Made by a program: the position numbers and the translations under genes | Notes under the pieces: generated by a model | The model's input: only the letters and a program-made list of their open reading frames with translations | Database searches by the model: none | Told to the model about the DNA's origin: nothing | DNA from: an uncultured Clostridia bacterium | GTDB lineage: Bacteria > Bacillota > Clostridia > TANB77 > CAG-508 | Direction of reading: 5' to 3' | NCBI GenBank assembly: GCA_934155625.1 | Contig: CAKPHD010000014.1 | Coordinates: 1-34,553, forward strand | Length of the DNA: 34,553 nt | Shown: positions 31,287-34,553 of the stretch, piece after piece | How the letters are laid out: each line of letters opens with the position of its first letter | How positions within the stretch are numbered: the first letter of the stretch is position 1

Positions 31287-31784
31287 TTATACATTAAAAT
31301 CTTTTAATGACCTTAACACAAAGTTTCCAAAGCCAAATCTCTTCGATTCATGCCCTATATTTTGCTTATCCGCCAAATTTTTGTCCTTATATTTATAATA
31401 AGTCAGTTCTTGTTCCAAATCTGATATACGTTGATTTGAAAATGAAGCTCGTCCAATTTTTTCACTTATGGCTGTATTTATATACGCATTTAAACTTACT
31501 CCATCCATTTGTGCATTTTCTAATAATTGCTTATGCGTCGTTTTAGGGACCCTCAAAGCTATTTTTCCACTTGGAAGACTCCCTTCCTCTCTTGGAACCG
31601 GTAATTCTATTCCTTCTTCTTCTAAATAATTTAGATATACAGCTTTAGTAGCTTGGGCATCGGCAATTGCTTCTTCAATTGTATCTCCACCACCTACACA
31701 ACCTTTTAAATCTGGATATTCAACACACCATTCTGTTTTTCCATTTTCAAAATGCATAGGATATACTTTCATTGCATAATCCAT
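31287..31784 (-). CDS. hicB: HicB-family antitoxin with an extended C terminus
   Basis: The 165-residue antitoxin has a partial RNase H-like HicB fold (MKVYPMHFENGKTEWCVEYPDLKGCVGGGDTIEEAIADA, about 5-45). A ribbon-helix-helix DNA-binding segment follows (IALRVPKTTHKQLLENAQMDGVSLNAYINTAI, about 75-110). It should bind and silence the HicA toxin and repress the operon. HicB proteins usually end soon after the DNA-binding part; here a further 55 residues follow (112-165), rich in Tyr and Phe and ending FGNFVLRSLKDFNV. That tail could be a chaperone-addiction segment for the SecB-like protein. I start it at ATG 31784 with GGAAGAGAG upstream; the frame is open to 31820, inside hicA. Confidence 0.88.
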   Translation of the reverse strand: MDYAMKVYPMHFENGKTEWCVEYPDLKGCVGGGDTIEEAIADAQATKAVYLNYLEEEGIELPVPREEGSLPSGKIALRVPKTTHKQLLENAQMDGVSLNAYINTAISEKIGRASFSNQRISDLEQELTYYKYKDKNLADKQNIGHESKRFGFGNFVLRSLKDFNV

Positions 31785-31785
31785 A

Positions 31786-32049
31786 CTATCTCTCTTCCTT
31801 TCTGTAATTAATCTCTTCAACTAATTCCACTGCTTTTTTTACATATACTCCTTTTACACTGTTTCCATGTTTAGGAATTGGTAAAGGTCTATCTAACAAA
31901 TCATGTGTGAATATTACATGACTTGTTCCATTTTGATTTTTCTTCTTAAAACCAAAATATTTTAAATACTTCTCTAAATCGGAAAATTCTATTTCATTTC
32001 CAAATTTGTAATTTTCAATCTTCGCAATTAACTTTTCAATTTTTGACAT
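31786..32049 (-). CDS. hicA: HicA-family toxin (mRNA interferase)
   Basis: The 87-residue toxin has the double-stranded RNA-binding-like HicA fold with the catalytic His44 in NGTSHVIFTHD and the second motif PLPIPKHGNSVKGVYVKKAVELV. HicA cleaves mRNA and arrests growth when not bound by HicB. The N-terminal 25 residues (KIEKLIAKIENYKFGNEIEFSDLEKYL) make it slightly longer than minimal HicA. It is the first gene of the operon, in the usual toxin-first order of hicAB, with AAGGACC upstream and a promoter at 32090-32118. The stop codon lies 1 nt before the hicB start, so expression is coupled. It appears intact. Confidence 0.88.
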   Translation of the reverse strand: MSKIEKLIAKIENYKFGNEIEFSDLEKYLKYFGFKKKNQNGTSHVIFTHDLLDRPLPIPKHGNSVKGVYVKKAVELVEEINYRKEER

Positions 32050-32062
32050 TCGGTCCTTTCTT

Positions 32063-32076
32063 ATATGATATCATAT
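32063..32076. promoter_or_regulatory. Palindromic operator of the hicAB operon
   Basis: Perfect 14-bp palindrome ATATGATATCATAT between the -10 element and the hicA start, with another ATATCAT half-site at 32080-32086. The ribbon-helix-helix part of HicB would be expected to bind such a site for autoregulation. Confidence 0.55.
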
Positions 32077-32089
32077 TTAATATCATTTA

Positions 32090-32118
32090 TGTATAATTAT
32101 CTACATATTTAAGTTTAA
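32090..32118 (-). promoter_or_regulatory. Promoter of the hicA-hicB-secB-like operon
   Basis: On the minus strand -35 TTAAAC (32113-32118), 17-bp spacer, -10 TATACA (32090-32095). The hicA ATG lies about 40 nt downstream of the -10. Confidence 0.5.
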
Positions 32119-32157
32119 CAACCCAATGTGAAAAAGACATTAAATCTGAAAATTTCA

Positions 32158-32196
32158 TAAAAAAAGATACCATTTCAATATGAATTGGCATCTTTT
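32158..32196 (-). terminator. Terminator of kdgK
   Basis: On the minus strand AAAAGATGCCA (32186-32196) pairs with TGGTATCTTTT (32162-32172), with one G-U pair and a 13-base loop, then a T run. It lies just after the kdgK stop. Confidence 0.75.
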
Positions 32197-32200
32197 AATT

Positions 32201-33220
32201 CTATCTAGATAAGTTTGTATTCTTAGAATTCATGATCTTAAATACATCTTCTTGTGTTACCACATTAAAATCATGTTGAATCATAAGCTTTAATACACTC
32301 GCACTGATTGCGAAATCCACTGTCTTTTGAGGATCAAATCCATTGATTAATCCATGCACAAATGCAGCGCCATACGCATCTCCAGCTCCTACAGCTTCTA
32401 AACTATGTACTCTATGAATTGGACTTTGGTAGAACTTTCCATCTACATAATAGATGCCCATCCAATCTCCTTCTTCTACAGTATGCATATTTCTTAATAC
32501 ACTAGTCACACTCTTCACATTCGGGAATTGACGAGTAATTTCTAACATACCCTCTTTATACGTATCAATCTGATCAATGCCTGTAGATAAATCTCCATCA
32601 AAGGCATGAATTCCTAGTGTTGCTTCAAAATCTTCATCATTGGCAATACAGACATCAACATACTGCATTAAATCACGCATCACAACTTGAGCTTGTTCTT
32701 TAGACCACATTTTTCCACGATAGTTTAAGTCACAAATAACCTGAACACCATTTTCCTTACAATACTTCAAAGCACTTCTTACTGTATCCTCAACATATTT
32801 AGATACAGCTGGAGTTACACCTGAAAAATAGAAAACATCTCCTGGCTCTAAGATATTTTCCCAATGATATTCACTTGGCTGAGACAATGAGAAAGCACTA
32901 AATGCACGATCATAAACTACGTTTGTACTACGAATATCACTTCCTTTTTCAAAGAAATAAATTCCTAATCTGTCTCCACCTCTAACCAAATAATCCGTAT
33001 TTACTCCATAATGACGAACTTCACTCAACGCAGACATTCCTACTGGATTGTTTGGTACTTTCGATACAAAAGCACATTTATCTTCAAACATTGCCAAGCT
33101 CACTGCAACATTAGCTTCTGCACCACCATAACTTGCCTCAAAACCATCGCTTTGCATAATACGCAAGTTTTCTGGTGTTTTTAAACGAAGCATGATTTCT
33201 CCAAAAGTTACTACCTTCAT
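32201..33220 (-). CDS. kdgK: 2-dehydro-3-deoxygluconokinase (KdgK, PfkB family)
   Basis: The 339-residue PfkB kinase begins VVTFGEIMLRLKTP, has YGGAEANVAVSLAMF and FVSKVPNNPVG, and ends with the catalytic GAGDAYGAAFVHG. These are typical of KdgK, which phosphorylates 2-keto-3-deoxygluconate at C6 using ATP before KDPG aldolase cleaves it. The aldolase (KdgA/Eda) is not in the window. Phrases such as FEKGSDIRSTNVVYDR support KdgK over other PfkB members. KDG is the product expected from the DhuI-like and KduD-like genes at 8340-9761, so the two regions may cooperate. It starts with GGAGG and is divergent from a beta-glucoside-type PTS gene, ending at its own terminator. Confidence 0.9.
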   Translation of the reverse strand: MKVVTFGEIMLRLKTPENLRIMQSDGFEASYGGAEANVAVSLAMFEDKCAFVSKVPNNPVGMSALSEVRHYGVNTDYLVRGGDRLGIYFFEKGSDIRSTNVVYDRAFSAFSLSQPSEYHWENILEPGDVFYFSGVTPAVSKYVEDTVRSALKYCKENGVQVICDLNYRGKMWSKEQAQVVMRDLMQYVDVCIANDEDFEATLGIHAFDGDLSTGIDQIDTYKEGMLEITRQFPNVKSVTSVLRNMHTVEEGDWMGIYYVDGKFYQSPIHRVHSLEAVGAGDAYGAAFVHGLINGFDPQKTVDFAISASVLKLMIQHDFNVVTQEDVFKIMNSKNTNLSR

Positions 33221-33319
33221 AATATATATCCTCCATAAACTCCATTAATTATACCATTTTTTAATATTTACTCATCTCAATTTTTCCATCTTTTTATGTA
33301 AGGGATTTCAAAAAAGTAC

Positions 33320-33348
33320 TTGTATTTTATTTTTAGCTATGCTATTAT
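33320..33348 (+). promoter_or_regulatory. Promoter of the beta-glucoside PTS gene
   Basis: -35 TTGTAT (33320-33325), 17-bp spacer, -10 TATTAT (33343-33348) preceded by an extended TGC. Transcription would start near 33355, just before the RAT antiterminator. The rest of the gap back to kdgK (33221-33319) shows no other clear element. Confidence 0.6.
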
Positions 33349-33363
33349 CCCACTGTAAATAAC

Positions 33364-33392
33364 GGCTGTTACTGGTAATGCAGGCAAGACCA
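33364..33392 (+). promoter_or_regulatory. RAT (ribonucleic antiterminator) of the BglG/LicT type
   Basis: The stretch GGCTGTTACTGGTAATGCAG, then GCAAGACC, closely matches the RAT consensus of bgl/lic/sac operons (GGATTGTTACTG...GCAGGCAAAACC). It overlaps the left arm of the terminator at 33386-33436, so binding of a phosphorylation-controlled LicT/BglG protein would prevent the terminator from forming. No such antiterminator gene of simple type lies in the window. Confidence 0.85.
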
Positions 33393-33442
33393 AGATATTT
33401 AAGTTGCATTTTTAATGCTCTTTTTATCTTGGTCTTTTTTAT
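33386..33442 (+). terminator. Leader terminator controlled by the RAT
   Basis: AAGACCAAGATA (33386-33397) pairs perfectly with TATCTTGGTCTT (33425-33436), followed by a T run. The left arm shares seven bases with the RAT. It lies 26 nt before the PTS gene start. Confidence 0.85.
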
Positions 33443-33468
33443 TGCCATAAGCCTAGAAAGAGGAGAAT

Positions 33469-34553
33469 ATGAATTATCAACAATTAGGAAACGATATCAT
33501 TCAAAACATTGGTGGTATCGACAACATCAAACAATTAACGCATTGTGCAACTCGTTTAAGACTTGAATTCTATGATATGAATAAAGTCAACACAAAGAAA
33601 ATCGAATCATTAAACGGTGTAATTAGCGTCGTAGAAAAAGGTGGACAATACCAAATCGTAATTGGCAATGAAGTACAATCGGTCTTTAGAGCTATTCAAT
33701 CCCAAATGAAAGATGTCCCTTCTACTTCTCATGAAGAAGCTGAAGAAGAAAAAGGAAGTGTTGTAAACCGTATTATCAGTGTTATTTCTACAACATTTAC
33801 ACCTGTTATCCCTGCTTTAATTGGTGGAGGTATGATCAAAGCCGTACTATCTATCCTAGTTTTATTTAACTTAGTAAATGAAGCAAGTTCTACATACGAA
33901 ATCATCAACTTTATTTCAGATGCTCCATTCTACTTTATGCCCGTACTTCTTGCGTATGGAGCCAGTCAAAAATTCAAAACAAGTCCTATCATGGCAATGA
34001 CTATGGCGTGTGCTCTTTTACACCCAACATGGTCAGGATTAGTTTCAGCAGGTGAACCATTAACTTTCTTTGGAGCTCCCGTTATATTAGTTGACTATGC
34101 ATCTAGTGTAATTCCTATTATTTTAAGCGTATGGATCATGTCTTACGTTGAAAAGTTTGCCGAAAAATATTCACCATCTATCATCAAATTTTTCTTAAAA
34201 CCACTACTTGTAATGTTTATCTCTGTTCCTATTGCCCTAATTATTGTTGGTCCATTAGGAAACTTATTAAATGACTTAGTACAATCAGGTGCAAACTATT
34301 TAAATGCACACGTAAGCTGGTTAATTCCAATGTTGATGGGTGCCTTCCAACCATTCTTAACACTAACAGGTACTGCATGGGCTATGACACCAATCGCAAC
34401 AAGTCAAATTTCTACACTTGGATATGAAATTGTAAATGGTCCTGGTATGTTGGCAAGTAATATTGCACAAGGTGGTGCTACTTTGGCTGTCGCATTAAAG
34501 GCAAAAGATGAAAACTTAAAATCACTCGCATCATCATCTGGATTTACAGCTGT
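33469..34553 (+). CDS. PTS beta-glucoside-family EIIBC (BglF/BglP-like), partial at the window end
   Basis: The 361 visible residues include an N-terminal EIIB domain (MNYQQLGNDIIQNIGGIDNI, phospho-Cys26 in THCATRLRLEF). A charged linker (EEAEEEKG, about 89-96) and an EIIC domain beginning FTPVIPALIGGGMIKA follow. It would phosphorylate and import a beta-glucoside or related disaccharide. BglF-type proteins of about 620 residues often carry a C-terminal EIIA domain, which would lie beyond the window. The ATG at 33469 follows AGAGGAG. Its leader carries a RAT and terminator, so expression needs a BglG/LicT antiterminator. The gene is divergent from kdgK and may belong to another sugar unit. 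Confidence 0.9.
   Translation, partial: MNYQQLGNDIIQNIGGIDNIKQLTHCATRLRLEFYDMNKVNTKKIESLNGVISVVEKGGQYQIVIGNEVQSVFRAIQSQMKDVPSTSHEEAEEEKGSVVNRIISVISTTFTPVIPALIGGGMIKAVLSILVLFNLVNEASSTYEIINFISDAPFYFMPVLLAYGASQKFKTSPIMAMTMACALLHPTWSGLVSAGEPLTFFGAPVILVDYASSVIPIILSVWIMSYVEKFAEKYSPSIIKFFLKPLLVMFISVPIALIIVGPLGNLLNDLVQSGANYLNAHVSWLIPMLMGAFQPFLTLTGTAWAMTPIATSQISTLGYEIVNGPGMLASNIAQGGATLAVALKAKDENLKSLASSSGFTA

Noticed and set aside
32258..32270. TACCACATTAAAA match to the island operator inside kdgK
   Set aside because: It lies within coding sequence and lacks the TGGTA right half, so it is probably fortuitous.

Overview
The window looks like a chromosomal segment of a low-GC, AT-rich Gram-positive bacterium (Bacillota), probably a gut fermenter. 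Signs of this are strong AAGGAGG-type ribosome binding sites before nearly every gene, many PTS permeases, PRD-type regulators, a probable CcpA (cre) site and a LicT/BglG-type RNA antiterminator. A class such as Erysipelotrichia would fit, but I cannot fix the taxon from sequence alone. No rRNA, tRNA, CRISPR array, transposase or phage gene was seen.

Layout. (1) 1-690: a frameshifted YczE/YitT-like membrane protein gene preceded by a terminator. (2) 711-4426: a GntR-regulated unit. A split transketolase and a 4-hydroxybutyrate-dehydrogenase-like iron alcohol dehydrogenase are divergent from a GntR/FCD regulator, with a double ATTGTCGACAAT operator between them. (3) 4460-15728, all minus strand: DeoR regulator, MtlR/BglG-type PRD regulator, split fructose-type PTS (EIIA, EIIB, EIIC), class II aldolase, KduD-like SDR, RpiB/DhuI-like isomerase, HcxA-like dehydrogenase, Asp/Glu-racemase-like protein, DUF1537 acid-sugar kinase and IolB-like isomerase. 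(4) 15864-19942, plus strand: a degenerate NERD-like protein, IolC-like kinase, iron alcohol dehydrogenase and a second IolB. A small membrane protein on the minus strand sits inside this block. A recurring palindrome (TACCAYATTAATRTGGTA-like) ties blocks 3 and 4 together. (5) 20120-30205, minus strand: LevR-like regulator, mannose-family PTS (A, B, C, D), FrlB-like deglycase, then a terminator, MATE transporter, truncated YitT, HAD phosphatase and a second SIS-domain deglycase. The gene set resembles Amadori-product (fructoselysine/glucoselysine) operons. (6) 30506-32049: acylphosphatase, then a HicA-HicB-SecB-like toxin-antitoxin-chaperone candidate. (7) 32201-34553: kdgK, divergent from a beta-glucoside-type PTS EIIBC gene with a RAT antiterminator; the EIIBC gene runs off the window.

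How it may work together. Blocks 2-4 look like one acid-sugar, uronate or cyclitol-type catabolic island. It combines parts of the inositol route (IolB, IolC, class II aldolase) with parts of the unsaturated-uronate route (DhuI-like isomerase, KduD, with KdgK about 20 kb away). It adds a DUF1537 kinase, a racemase-like protein and transketolase. The inositol dehydrogenase, dehydratase and hydrolase (IolG, IolE, IolD) are not in the window, so the substrate is unknown and the combination may be an undescribed pathway. The other highlight is hicA-hicB-secB-like, whose antitoxin has a C-terminal extension where a chaperone-addiction segment would be expected.
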